Shown in pieces: positions 46,601 through 55,105 of a stretch of DNA of 64,000 nucleotides; within the stretch, counting starts at the first letter, position 1; each line of letters opens with the position of its first letter. This DNA comes from Alteraurantiacibacter aquimixticola. Lineage in GTDB: Bacteria; Pseudomonadota; Alphaproteobacteria; Sphingomonadales; Sphingomonadaceae. The DNA is taken from positions 685,280 through 749,279 of the forward strand of contig NZ_SSHH01000001.1 of NCBI RefSeq assembly GCF_004965515.1, read 5' to 3'. Position numbers and translations under genes: made by a program. The notes under the pieces were generated by a model that was not told where the DNA came from, did no database searches, and worked only from the letters and a program-made list of their open reading frames with translations.

Positions 46601-49510
46601 TCAGAACTCTCCGGCCACACCAACCCGCGCGGCGGTGTTCTTGCCGCCGCTATAGGAAAGGCCCGCAGTCACGGCGAAGGGCGTTTCGGTGTTGAGGCGG
46701 GCCGCCAGCGAAGCGCCGAGCCCGAATTCGCCGCGATAGACGGAGGCATTGGCCGCGTAGCTGATCTTGCCGCCTTCGGAAGGCATCGGGGCCGGAGTCA
46801 GCGCCACTGCCGCGGCGATCCCGCGATTGGTTTCGCGCCGTTCGATTGCCGCAAGATCGAACAATGTCGCGACATTGCCCTCGAGCGAATTGATCTGCCC
46901 GACCATGCCCTGCAGCGCCCCGACATCCAGCGAGCTGACGCCGAGATTGCCTTCGGCATCTGTGGTCACGAAGGAGACCGGGCCGGACTGGCGTGCGGCG
47001 CTTTCCTCCGAAGTCAGGCCGGCGAAGGTGTATGTGCTGTCACTGCCGCCCAGCGCGATCTGCCCGTCCTGGTCCGCGACAGCGCCATTGCCGATCGCGA
47101 CTGTGCCGATGCCGGTGGCCGAGGCGCCATTGCCCAGCGCGATGGCGCCGTCGCCCACCGCGCTGTTCACATTGCCGATGGCGACCGCGCCGGTGCCGGT
47201 GGCGGTGTTGTTCGCGCCCAGCGCGACCGCGCCCGTACCCGTCGCCAGATTGGGATCGCCGATCGCGACCGCGCCATCGCCCGAAGCGATGTTTCCGGCA
47301 CCGATGGAGACGGCCTGGCCGTTGATCGCCTGCGCGTCCGATCCCATCGCAACCGAGCGGTCACCACTGGCGATGCTGCCGGGGCCGATGGCGAGCGCGT
47401 CCGTGCCGGTGGCGGATGCCGCCGGGCCGGTGGAGTTTACGTCGAAGAAGGCCAATTCCTCGCTATTGGCATTGGCCAAAGCCAACGCGGTATTGGCTTC
47501 GGACTGCGCCTGCTGCGCGGCGGTGCGCGCCAGGTTGGCGTTGGCCTGCGCATCGACGGCGGCTTCGAAGGCATCGTCCGCCCGTTCCTGTGCTGCCGCG
47601 ACACCGGCACCGGCATTGTCGGCGGCGAGCTGGGCTGCGCGCGCTTCGGTAAGCGCGGTATCGGCGGTCGTCTGCGCTGCGGCGGCATTGCTGAAAGCGG
47701 CATCGGCGCGGTCCTGCGCCGCGGCCGCGTTGGCAAGCGCCGTATTGGCGGTCGTCTGCGCGGCAGTCGCCGTGGCTGCGACGGTATCGAGCTGGCCCTT
47801 GTTCACGGCATCGGTCGCCTGCGTGCCCGCCGCGACATTGACGATTTGCCGTTCATTGCCGGTGCTCCCGACGGATACCGTGTCCTCCCGGTCGGCAACC
47901 GAGCCGGTGCCCAGCGCAACCGAGTTCGCCGCAGTGGCCTGCGCACTTCCGCCCAGGGCGATGGCGCCGGCGGCATCGGCTTCGGAATCATTACCGATGG
48001 CGATGGCATCGTTGGCCGAGGCGATCGCGCCATCGAAACCGCTATCGCTGCCATCACTGCCTATCGCGATCGAGCGAGCGCCGCTTGCCGTGGCGTAAGT
48101 GCCGTTGGCAGTGCTGCCCGTGCCGGTCGCCTGGCTGAAGGCACCGGTTGCTGTGCTGAACTGGGCCGTTGCCTGGCTGGCAAAGCCGATGGCGGTTCCA
48201 TCAAAGCCGGTTGCCCTGCTGCCCGCGCCGAGGGCCGCGCTTTGAGTGCCGCTGGCCAAGCTGCTTGCGCCGGTAGCAGTGCTGTTGGTTCCGCTGGAGA
48301 GGCTGCCCGTGCCGGTCGCTGTGCTGCCTTGGCCGGTCGCCTGGCTGAAGGCGCCAGTCGCCGTCGAGTCTGACTGGGTGGCGGAGCTGCTGGTCCCCGT
48401 GGCCGTGCTGGCTACGGCGCTTGCGGTGCTGTCATAGCCGACGGCGGTGCTGTCCTGGCCGGTCGCCTCGGCATAGCCGCCGAAGGCCGCGCTGCGCGTG
48501 CCGGTGGCGACGCTATATGCACCGGCGGCGATGGTGTTTAGCTTGGTGGCCTGGCTGGAAAAGCCGATGGCGGTGCTTTGTACCGCGCTGGCGACGCTGC
48601 TGACACCGGCAGCGGTGGCCCTTGTGGAACTCGCCGTGCTGGACGAACCCAGGGCTGTGCTGTCTTGGCCGGTCGCCCTGCTGTTATATCCGTTTGCCGT
48701 TGCGCGCTGGCCGCTGGCCTCGCTGGTAATGCCGGTAGCGGTCGCATTCTCGCCACTCGCCTGGCTGGATGCGCCGGTGGCCGTGCTACCGATACCGGTG
48801 GCGTCTGCGCTGAAACCCGTCGCCGTGGCGTTATGCTGCGTAGCGGTGCTGTAGGCGCCCGTCGTGGTGCCATTATACCCGCTCGCCTGACTGTGAGCGC
48901 CGGTTGCCGTGGCCTGGACATTGCTGGCAGTGGCGCCGGCGCCTGTCGCGGTGCTGTACGTATAGCCGGCAGAGCTGCTCTGGCCGGTGGCTGTGCTGTC
49001 TGTGCCGGCTGCCGAACTGTCCTGGCCGGTCGCCGTGCTTGAGTGTCCGGTGGCTGAGCTGCCCTCACCTGTGGCGGTGCTATCTTGGTTGTTTGCCGTG
49101 CTGTTCGCGCCAGTGGCCGTGCTGCTCTGGCCGGTGGCTCGGCTGAAGTAGCCGGTGGCGGTGCTGTTGATCTGGCTGGCCTGGCTCTGCCGCCCGGTTG
49201 CCGTACTCTGCGTGCCGTTGGCGACGCTTTCCGATCCGGTGGCCGTGCTGCTGAAGCCGGTTGCCGAGCTGTTTGCCCCGGTTGCGGTGCTATCCGCGCC
49301 CGTCGCGATCGCGCCGACACCGCAAGCGACATTGTCGTCATTGTCATTCGAGTTGGCCCCGCCGTCATTGTCGGTCCCGGCATCGATGGTGCCATTGTCG
49401 TTCCGGTCGAGCAGGCAATCCTCGGCCATTGCCGGAGTGGCGATTGCGATTGCACCGAAGCTGGCTGCGGCAAGAAGGCTGCGCCGCAGCGCGATGGATG
49501 AAATTGACAT
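46601..49510 (-). CDS. Trimeric autotransporter adhesin (YadA-like)
   Basis: A 969-residue type Vc autotransporter. Signal peptide about 1-29, an Asp-rich segment with DRNDNGTIDAGTDNDGG (possible calcium binding), then a head of about 65 tandem seven-residue units of the form STATGxx/SxATGxx to about residue 470. More canonical AIG-type head repeats, a neck (QATDAVNKGQLDTV, about 567), an Ala/Thr coiled-coil stalk (575-695), a second YadA head (695-830) and the membrane anchor (about 890-969, YRGEFGLGASLAARLN) follow. Expected to mediate attachment or aggregation. Confidence 0.9.
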   Translation of the reverse strand: MSISSIALRRSLLAAASFGAIAIATPAMAEDCLLDRNDNGTIDAGTDNDGGANSNDNDDNVACGVGAIATGADSTATGANSSATGFSSTATGSESVANGTQSTATGRQSQASQINSTATGYFSRATGQSSTATGANSTANNQDSTATGEGSSATGHSSTATGQDSSAAGTDSTATGQSSSAGYTYSTATGAGATASNVQATATGAHSQASGYNGTTTGAYSTATQHNATATGFSADATGIGSTATGASSQASGENATATGITSEASGQRATANGYNSRATGQDSTALGSSSTASSTRATAAGVSSVASAVQSTAIGFSSQATKLNTIAAGAYSVATGTRSAAFGGYAEATGQDSTAVGYDSTASAVASTATGTSSSATQSDSTATGAFSQATGQGSTATGTGSLSSGTNSTATGASSLASGTQSAALGAGSRATGFDGTAIGFASQATAQFSTATGAFSQATGTGSTANGTYATASGARSIAIGSDGSDSGFDGAIASANDAIAIGNDSEADAAGAIALGGSAQATAANSVALGTGSVADREDTVSVGSTGNERQIVNVAAGTQATDAVNKGQLDTVAATATAAQTTANTALANAAAAQDRADAAFSNAAAAQTTADTALTEARAAQLAADNAGAGVAAAQERADDAFEAAVDAQANANLARTAAQQAQSEANTALALANANSEELAFFDVNSTGPAASATGTDALAIGPGSIASGDRSVAMGSDAQAINGQAVSIGAGNIASGDGAVAIGDPNLATGTGAVALGANNTATGTGAVAIGNVNSAVGDGAIALGNGASATGIGTVAIGNGAVADQDGQIALGGSDSTYTFAGLTSEESAARQSGPVSFVTTDAEGNLGVSSLDVGALQGMVGQINSLEGNVATLFDLAAIERRETNRGIAAAVALTPAPMPSEGGKISYAANASVYRGEFGLGASLAARLNTETPFAVTAGLSYSGGKNTAARVGVAGEF

Positions 49511-49772
49511 GATTATCCCCCAAGATAGTCAGACTGGAATGGTTGTGGCCGACAGGCGTTGCCGCTCCGGCGTGGCAGCACGGGCGGTGAGCTTGCTGGT
49601 TGGAATTCGTTCTGGCAGGCGGCGGCTTGCCCCGCAGCGCCCAAGTATTTGCCCCCCTCGTTCACCTCATTTACTTGTTTGTGTGCGATCCCCGAGACGG
49701 GCCGGACGGCTAAGTAATTTCACGTGGGAGCCCAACAGGTGCGGATTGATCGAAACAAGCGGATTCCGGTGA

Positions 49773-50750
49773 ATGGCAAGCATTGCAACTGAATGGAGTG
49801 ACGATCTGATCGTGATCGATACCTCTGCCCAGAGGTTCGGTAGCGGCGTGGACATCTGGCAGATCGGTGAGGTGCCGGACCCGCTGGGCCCGCCTTGCTG
49901 GGCAGTTATGGCGGCGCGATACCTGCTCTCGCTGCCTTATGAGGAGGCGGTCCCGCGCCTGCTCGAATTCGTCGGTGAAGCGGCCGGGGCCGACCGGGCC
50001 TGGATGCTGCGCTTCAATGACGAGGTCTCTCTGCTGCGCAATTCGAACGAGTGGTGCCGGGAAGGCGTCTCGTCTCATGTTGCGGACCTGCAGAACGTGC
50101 CGGTGACCATACTGGGCGAGATGCTTGCACCGCTGCGGGAGGGGCGCAGCATCGCCGTCAACGACGTGTCCCTGCTGCCGCGCAGCCTGCGCAGCATGCA
50201 GGTCGAATTCAGGCACCAGCAGATCCAGAGCACCCTTACGGTGCCGGTGCGCAATGACGATGGGCGGCTGATCGCCTGTATCGGGCTCGATTCAACCCGT
50301 GCCGAGCGCCGGTGGACTGTCGATGAGGTTCATGCGCTGATCCAGATCGCCGCGCTGATGGGCGTGGCGAATACCGAGGGCGCGCCGAGCCGACGGCCAG
50401 TGGGCGAGGACTTCTCGGTGCCGGTCTATCTCCGTTCGGGCAGGACGATCCGCGGCGTGCCGCTGGCCTCCATCGCCGCGATCCGCGCGGACCGGGACGG
50501 TGCGATCGTATGCCTGCGCGATGGTGTGACGCTGGACGACGATCGCCCGTTGCGATGGTGGCAATCCGTCCTTCCCGAACAGGACTTCCTGCGCGTCCAT
50601 CGCTCGGCGCTCATCAATGTCCGGCTGGTGGAGATGCTCAGGCGGCGGCAAGGGGGGCAGGACCTGGAACTGCTAGTCACGGGTCTTCCTGAATCCACTC
50701 CGGTCTCCAGGGCATCGGCGGCGGAACTGCGACGACGCTTGGGGGCATAG
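49773..50750 (+). CDS. GAF-LytTR DNA-binding regulator
   Basis: A 325-residue regulator: a GAF domain at about 40-200 (LLEFVGEAAGADRAWMLRFND, STLTVPVRNDDGRLIACIGLDS) and a LytTR DNA-binding domain at about 215-322 (IRADRDGAIVCLRDG, FLRVHRSALINVRLVEML). No membrane helix, so it senses a cytoplasmic ligand or redox state. It is divergent from the adhesin gene with 262 bases between and is the natural candidate for its control. No clear LytTR repeat pair was settled in the gap. A terminator follows. Confidence 0.85.
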   Translation: MASIATEWSDDLIVIDTSAQRFGSGVDIWQIGEVPDPLGPPCWAVMAARYLLSLPYEEAVPRLLEFVGEAAGADRAWMLRFNDEVSLLRNSNEWCREGVSSHVADLQNVPVTILGEMLAPLREGRSIAVNDVSLLPRSLRSMQVEFRHQQIQSTLTVPVRNDDGRLIACIGLDSTRAERRWTVDEVHALIQIAALMGVANTEGAPSRRPVGEDFSVPVYLRSGRTIRGVPLASIAAIRADRDGAIVCLRDGVTLDDDRPLRWWQSVLPEQDFLRVHRSALINVRLVEMLRRRQGGQDLELLVTGLPESTPVSRASAAELRRRLGA

Positions 50751-50759
50751 AGCGAGAGA

Positions 50760-50800
50760 GCCCAGCAAAAGCGGAAGTTTGCCGATAGGCTGGGCTTTCT
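50760..50800 (+). terminator. Intrinsic terminator after the LytTR gene
   Basis: GCCCAGC (50760-50766) pairs with GCTGGGC (50789-50795), followed by TTTCTT. It begins 10 bases after the stop. From here to 51045 no gene is seen. Confidence 0.75.
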
Positions 50801-51045
50801 TGGAGGACATCGCAGGGTGCATCGACAAGCGCACCGAAGCCGCACCTACCAGGAAGCGGAGGCAATGCGTGCCCATCCATGTGCTGGCGGCGAGAGGCAT
50901 GGGATCACCAGGTTAGGCCTGGTGCTCATCGCTGCCGAGGTCCGCGCTCGCGTTCTGCGCTCAGGTTGTCGCCGGGCTGCCCGCTCCGCTTTTTCGGGCC
51001 GCGATCCAGCGCTCGATTTCGGCGCCATTGCCCGTCTTCCAGCCC

Positions 51046-51285
51046 ATGGCCGAACCCGAAGTGCAGCAGGCAGAGCGCGATCTGCTCACGCGCCGGGCGG
51101 GCGACGAGGCGGCCCCTGCCACGGAGGAGGGGCAGGGCAATACCAAGATCGGCAAGCGCGAACTGGTCGATGCGCTGGAGCGGACGGGCTGGGTGCAGGC
51201 GAAAGCCGCGCGCCTGCTCAACCTCACGCCGCGCCAGATCGGCTATGCGATCCGCAAATACGGGATCGAGGTGAAGCGGATCTGA
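51046..51285 (+). CDS. Solitary Fis/NifA-type helix-turn-helix protein
   Basis: A 79-residue protein that corresponds to just the DNA-binding end of NifA-like activators: KRELVDALERTGWVQAKAARLLNLTPRQIGYAIRKYGIEVKRI. The preceding 35 residues are an acidic, unrecognised linker, and no GAF or AAA+ domain is found upstream. It could be a remnant of a lost activator or a free-standing Fis-like protein. ATG at 51046 is chosen over TTG at 51028. It lies 36 bases before the modE gene, so its targets may include molybdenum genes. Confidence 0.75.
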   Translation: MAEPEVQQAERDLLTRRAGDEAAPATEEGQGNTKIGKRELVDALERTGWVQAKAARLLNLTPRQIGYAIRKYGIEVKRI

Positions 51286-51321
51286 TTGCGCCTTCCGGCC
51301 CTACACGCCTAGAAAGGCGTC

Positions 51322-51693
51322 ATGGCCGGGGAAGATGCACTGAAGATCAAGCTGCAGGTCATCTGCGGGGATGAGATTGCAATGGGGCCGGGCAAGGCCG
51401 ACCTGCTCGATGCGATCGGGCATGAGGGGTCGATCTCGGCCGCCGGGCGCGCGCTGGGGATGAGCTATCGCCGGGCCTGGCTGCTGGTCGATGCGATGAA
51501 CCGCTGCTGGCGCGAGCCGCTGGTCGAGACGCGAGCGGGCGGGAAGGGCGCGCGTGTCACCGCTTATGGGCACGAGGTGCTGCATCATTTCCGCATGCTG
51601 CAAAAGGCCGCTGGGCGCGCGCAGGGCGGCAGGGACTGGGAGCGGCTGGGCGCTGAATTGCTGGCCGAGCCAAGACCGAGCCAGAAGGCCTGA
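51322..51693 (+). CDS. ModE-type molybdate-responsive HTH protein (N-terminal domain only)
   Basis: A 123-residue protein with the ModE winged-helix: LLDAIGHEGSISAAGRALGMSYRRAWLLVDAMN, then the VTAYGHEVLHHFR wing end. The molybdate-binding Mop/TOBE half of classical ModE is absent. Such single-domain forms occur widely, often called LysR-type HTH or ModE N-terminal proteins. It converges on modC with one base between. It probably regulates the modABC genes; how it would sense molybdate is not visible. Confidence 0.85.
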   Translation: MAGEDALKIKLQVICGDEIAMGPGKADLLDAIGHEGSISAAGRALGMSYRRAWLLVDAMNRCWREPLVETRAGGKGARVTAYGHEVLHHFRMLQKAAGRAQGGRDWERLGAELLAEPRPSQKA

Positions 51694-51694
51694 G

Positions 51695-52318
51695 TCAGGC
51701 GATCTCGATAACCTCGCCGGCGAGCCGGTCGACCTCGGTCCGGTCATGGCTGACATAGAGGATGGGGATGGCGAGTTCGGCCCGGATCCGCTCGATCAGC
51801 CCCATGATCTCGCCTCGCCGGGCCATGTCGAGCGAGGAGAGCGGCTCGTCCATCAGCAGGAAGCGCGGACCGGATAATAGCGCCCGGCCGATGGCGACGC
51901 GCTGCGCCTCGCCGCCCGAAAGCGTATGCGGCATCCGCTCCAGCAAATGCCCGATCCCCAGGAAGCCGACCGCGACATCGAGTGCCAGCCAGCGCCGTTC
52001 GGGCGGGGCCAGCTTCCAGCCGAACAGCAGATTGTCGCGCACGCGCCGGTGCGGGAACAGCCGCCCATCCTGCAGCACATAGCCGCAGGCGCGGCGTTCG
52101 GGCGCAAGGTCGATCCCGCTTGTGCTGTCGAACAGGACTTCCCCCGCAACCGCGATGCGCCCGCGCTTCGGCCTGACGAGCCCGGCGACCATGTCGAGCA
52201 GCGTGGTTTTCCCGGCACCCGAGGGGCCGAACAGGGCGACCAGCCCGGCATCGGACGCGAAGCTGGCTCCAATCGTGCGGCCGCCGCGCGGCAGCTCGAC
52301 ATCGACTTCAAACGACAT
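51695..52318 (-). CDS. modC: Molybdate ABC transporter ATPase, short form
   Basis: ATP-binding subunit of a molybdate importer (207 residues). Walker A GPSGAGKTT, signature LSGGEAQRVAIGRALL, Walker B FLLMDEPLSSLD and the switch SHD are all present. Classical ModC is about 350 residues, with a C-terminal Mop domain that binds oxyanion; that part is missing here and the ORF stops right after the ATPase fold. The ATG at 52318 is preferred to the GTG at 52327. It overlaps modB by 11 bases. Confidence 0.9.
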   Translation of the reverse strand: MSFEVDVELPRGGRTIGASFASDAGLVALFGPSGAGKTTLLDMVAGLVRPKRGRIAVAGEVLFDSTSGIDLAPERRACGYVLQDGRLFPHRRVRDNLLFGWKLAPPERRWLALDVAVGFLGIGHLLERMPHTLSGGEAQRVAIGRALLSGPRFLLMDEPLSSLDMARRGEIMGLIERIRAELAIPILYVSHDRTEVDRLAGEVIEIA

Positions 52319-53009
52319 GGTCGCCACCTTTTCGATCCGACCGGCGCGACAGCCATTCGGACAATGCCAGCGCCGCTAGCGAGATCGCCACCGAAATCAG
52401 CGCCAGCCGTGTCACCGCAGCCTCTCCGCCGGGCACTTGCAGGGCCGTGTAAATGGCGAGCGGCAGGGTGCGCGTTTCCCCTGGAATGTTGGAGACGAAG
52501 GTGATCGTGGCGCCGAACTCCCCCAGCGAACGGGCGAGGCCCAGCACCAGCGCCGCTATCACCCCGGGCAACGCCAGGGGCAGGGTGATCGAGAAGAAGG
52601 TGCGCCATGGCCCGGCGCCCAGCGTGCGCGCCACGCCTTCCAGCCGGGGATCGACATTCTCGAGCGAAAGCCGGATCGCGCGCACCATCAGCGGCAACGC
52701 CATGACAGCCGCCGCCACCGCCGCGCCGGTCCAGCGGAAGATCAGCGTCACGCCGAACCACTCTTCGAGGAAGCGTCCGATCGGACCGTTGCTGCCGAAA
52801 GCGATCAGCAGCAGCCAGCCGGTCACCACCGGCGGCACGACCAGCGGCAGGTGGACCAGCGCATCGAGCAGGATCTTGCCCGGAAATCGCATGCGGGCGA
52901 GCAGCCAGGCCAGCGCAAAGGCAAGCGGCAGCGCAGCCGCCATGGCTACCGCGCTGACCTTCAGCGAGAGCAGCACGATTGCCCATTCCTCTTGTGTCAG
53001 CCAGCCCAT
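52308..53009 (-). CDS. modB: Molybdate ABC transporter permease
   Basis: ModB (233 residues), the membrane channel of the molybdate importer. Five to six helices are predicted, and the ATPase-coupling EAA loop appears as ARTLGAGPWRTFFSITLPLALPGVIAA. The opening LKVSAVAMAAALPLAFALAWLL is typical. The start lies 5 bases after modA. The last residues overlap modC. Confidence 0.92.
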   Translation of the reverse strand: MGWLTQEEWAIVLLSLKVSAVAMAAALPLAFALAWLLARMRFPGKILLDALVHLPLVVPPVVTGWLLLIAFGSNGPIGRFLEEWFGVTLIFRWTGAAVAAAVMALPLMVRAIRLSLENVDPRLEGVARTLGAGPWRTFFSITLPLALPGVIAALVLGLARSLGEFGATITFVSNIPGETRTLPLAIYTALQVPGGEAAVTRLALISVAISLAALALSEWLSRRSDRKGGDHVV

Positions 53010-53014
53010 GCGCG

Positions 53015-53782
53015 TCAGCCGGGCTCGAAGCCGAACCGGCGGAAAATGGCTTGGCCTTCATCGGAAAGGAGAAAGTCCTCGAAAGCCGCCGCATCTGGAT
53101 GCGCCGACTGGGCGAGGCGGGCGACCGGATAGGTGATCGGGCTGTGGCTGTCGGCCGGAAAGATCGCGACGACCTGCACCTTTGCATCCGCCCTTGCATC
53201 GGTCGCGTAGACAATGCCCAGCGGTGCTTCGCCGCGGCTGACCAGCGTCAGCGCCACGCGGACATTCTCGCCCACGGCCAGCTTGCCGGAAACCTCCTCC
53301 CATAAACCCAGGGTGGATAGCGCCTCCTTGCCGTAGCGGCCCGCGGGGACGGAATCGGGATCGGCCATGGCCAGCCGTCCCTCGCCCAGCTCGCGGGCGA
53401 GCGGGAAGCCGGGGGAAAGCGCGATCGATCGCGCCTCTGCTGCAGGAGCAATCAGCACCAGACGGTTGCCGGCAAGCGTGGCGCGCGTGCCGGCAGCGAG
53501 GCTTCCGTTAGCCTCGATCGCATCCATCCATTGCTCATCTGCCGAAATGAACAGGTCGCCCGGTGCGCCGGCCTCGACCTGGCGGGCCAGCGCGGACGAT
53601 GCGGCGAAGGAAAGGGAGGGGCGTGGATGGCCCTGCGCCTCCCAGCTATCTGCAGCCTCCTCCAGCACTTCCTGCAGGCTTGCCGCTGCCAGGATCAGCG
53701 GACCCGATTGCGGCTGCGACCCGGCGCTGCAGCCAGCGAGGAGGAGCGCAAGGAGGAAGGGCAGTATGCCGGTGCTACGCAT
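53015..53782 (-). CDS. modA: Molybdate-binding periplasmic lipoprotein
   Basis: ModA (255 residues) binds molybdate or tungstate in the periplasm. The signal peptide has a lipobox LLLAGC (Cys18), so it is membrane-tethered rather than free. Family blocks: LILAAASLQEVLEEAADSW, GDLFISADEQWMDAI, LVLIAPA and PAGRYGKEAL. The ATG at 53782 has no ribosome binding site and lies three bases from a palindrome resembling an operator, so the mRNA may be nearly leaderless or the true start may be internal. Confidence 0.92.
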   Translation of the reverse strand: MRSTGILPFLLALLLAGCSAGSQPQSGPLILAAASLQEVLEEAADSWEAQGHPRPSLSFAASSALARQVEAGAPGDLFISADEQWMDAIEANGSLAAGTRATLAGNRLVLIAPAAEARSIALSPGFPLARELGEGRLAMADPDSVPAGRYGKEALSTLGLWEEVSGKLAVGENVRVALTLVSRGEAPLGIVYATDARADAKVQVVAIFPADSHSPITYPVARLAQSAHPDAAAFEDFLLSDEGQAIFRRFGFEPG

Positions 53783-53785
53783 GAT

Positions 53786-53805
53786 ATCTGAGCGTATATA
53801 CAGAT
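53786..53805. promoter_or_regulatory. Possible Mo-box upstream of modA
   Basis: ATCTGAGCGTATATACAGAT has ATCTG/CAGAT arms around a perfect GTATATAC. Many ModE sites centre on TATATA-rich dyads, so this may be the operator of modA and overlap its -10 region. The match to any one consensus is only partial. Confidence 0.4.
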
Positions 53806-54188
53806 GGGCTCAAGACGGGAAGTGGTGATCGACAAGAATGTTCGACCTGTTGCGTTGCAGCAATAGAGGGTGTTCTTGGTCACGATTCCCTGCATATCAA
53901 GAGGGAAATCGTCCGACAGATAAGATGCTGCAGGTGCACAGAATCTGGGTTTCGGGCCGGTGGAGAGCTACGGTCTGACCGGACCTAAATTATATACACA
54001 AAGATATAAGAATGGATGTCGTTTCTCCCGTCGAGGCCAAAATCGCCCGAAATACCCGTTGGGCCTGGTCTGGCGCCAGCCGACAGCCCTGACCCCAGCT
54101 GGGATTTGTCCATAAGAGACGAGCTGCCCCACGGCTTCCCGCTCCGCCATCTGCTTCCGCAAACGGTCACCCTTTTCAGGCGGTGTTC
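53806..54188. other. Intergenic region without recognised genes
   Basis: About 380 bases of lower GC than neighbouring genes. Open frames are short and their translations have no recognisable domain. An AT-rich run AATTATATACACAAAGATATAA (53986 onwards, partly quoted) lies near the middle. A molybdenum-cofactor riboswitch was looked for and not recognised. It separates the iron operon's end from the molybdate operon's start. Confidence 0.4.
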
Positions 54189-54515
54189 CTATCCGGTGAA
54201 GCCGTCCTTGCGGAAGATTTCGCGGCCGCGGCGGAACATCACCAGAAGCTCCAGCGTCTCGGGGTGGAAGAAGGCCTCGATCGCCTGTCCCTGCTCGTTG
54301 CGGGCATAGACCTCGTAGCAATCGCCCTGCACCAGCACTTCGAGCACTTCCCACCCGCGCTGCCAGGCCTTGCGGCTGACGGCGCGTTCGGGCTCCCAGT
54401 TCTCCTGCGGTCCGGCGCCGCAAGTCACGTCGCCATCCGCAAGAGCCGGTTGCGCGAAAGCGAGCGCACTTGCCGCGGCGGCGAGCGCGAGGCTGTTCCT
54501 GGAGAAGCGGTTCAT
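54189..54515 (-). CDS. Small periplasmic PepSY-like protein
   Basis: A 108-residue protein with signal peptide (about 1-27, ending QPALA) and one PepSY-like module: WEVLEVLVQGDCYEVYARNEQGQAIEAFFHPETLELL. Two cysteines (Cys32, Cys66) may form a disulphide. PepSY proteins often accompany ferric-reductase-like membrane proteins; its start overlaps the preceding reductase gene by four bases, which suggests a physical pair. Probably part of periplasmic iron reduction; the role is inferred from context. Confidence 0.75.
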   Translation of the reverse strand: MNRFSRNSLALAAAASALAFAQPALADGDVTCGAGPQENWEPERAVSRKAWQRGWEVLEVLVQGDCYEVYARNEQGQAIEAFFHPETLELLVMFRRGREIFRKDGFTG

Positions 54516-55099
54516 GCGGTCTGTTCCCTGTTCCGATGTTTGCGAATGCGGCGCAGGTCCAGCCGCAGCGTCCAGACGATCAATAGAGGTGCAAGGTGAA
54601 CCAGCGCTGGCCCGGCATCGCGGTCGAGCAGCCACCAGTGGATGCAGGCGAGAAGGTATGCGGGATAAACGCCTTGCTGGATGCGTTTCCAACTGCGGCC
54701 CAGCCTTCGCATGGCCCGGTCGGTACTGATCGACGCCGCTGCCAGCATGAAGGCAAAGGATAACCAGCCCGTCCAGATCGAGGGGAGGGGCAGTTCGTCG
54801 ATCACATAGGCGAGTGCGCCCATGTCGATGAAATAGAAGGCGAGGTGCAGCGCGCCATAGCAGAAGGCGGCGACGCCCAGATTGCGGCGGATCGCCATCC
54901 ATCCGCGCAGGAAGCGGTTGGGGCCGAAAATGTCGGTCATCGGCCCCACCAGCATAGCCAGCAGCATCAGGCGCAAGGCCGTCTCCCCGCTGGGGTGGTA
55001 CATATGCATGGCGAGCGCTTCGCCGCTGGCATATTGCCGCAGCATCAGCGCCGTCGGAACCGCCAGCAATAGCCACAACAATATGCGCCGCCAGCTCAT
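54512..55099 (-). CDS. Ferric-reductase-like (MsrQ/YedZ type) membrane protein
   Basis: A 195-residue, about six-helix protein of the ferric reductase-like transmembrane family. His85 (RRNLG...YGALHLAFYFID) and His154 (AYLLACIHWW) are likely haem ligands. In MsrQ a further His stands in a W-x-x-LH segment; here it reads WKRIQQGVY, so that ligand appears to be Gln. No MsrP gene is nearby. Instead it follows PiuC by 6 bases and precedes the PepSY-like gene, which points to electron transfer for iron release. Confidence 0.8.
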   Translation of the reverse strand: MSWRRILLWLLLAVPTALMLRQYASGEALAMHMYHPSGETALRLMLLAMLVGPMTDIFGPNRFLRGWMAIRRNLGVAAFCYGALHLAFYFIDMGALAYVIDELPLPSIWTGWLSFAFMLAAASISTDRAMRRLGRSWKRIQQGVYPAYLLACIHWWLLDRDAGPALVHLAPLLIVWTLRLDLRRIRKHRNREQTA

Positions 55100-55105
55100 G
55101 CCGGG

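Noticed and set aside
46767-49501. Regular short repeats that look like a CRISPR or satellite array, plus long rightward frames
   Set aside because: The repeats are 21-base multiples in phase with the adhesin's seven-residue units; there are no conserved repeat-spacer borders.
53806-54188. Molybdenum-cofactor riboswitch upstream of modA
   Set aside because: I looked for its conserved stems and did not recognise them.
53968-54423. Minus-strand frame in the gap after the PepSY-like gene
   Set aside because: It begins inside the PepSY gene in another frame and gives no recognisable domain beyond it.
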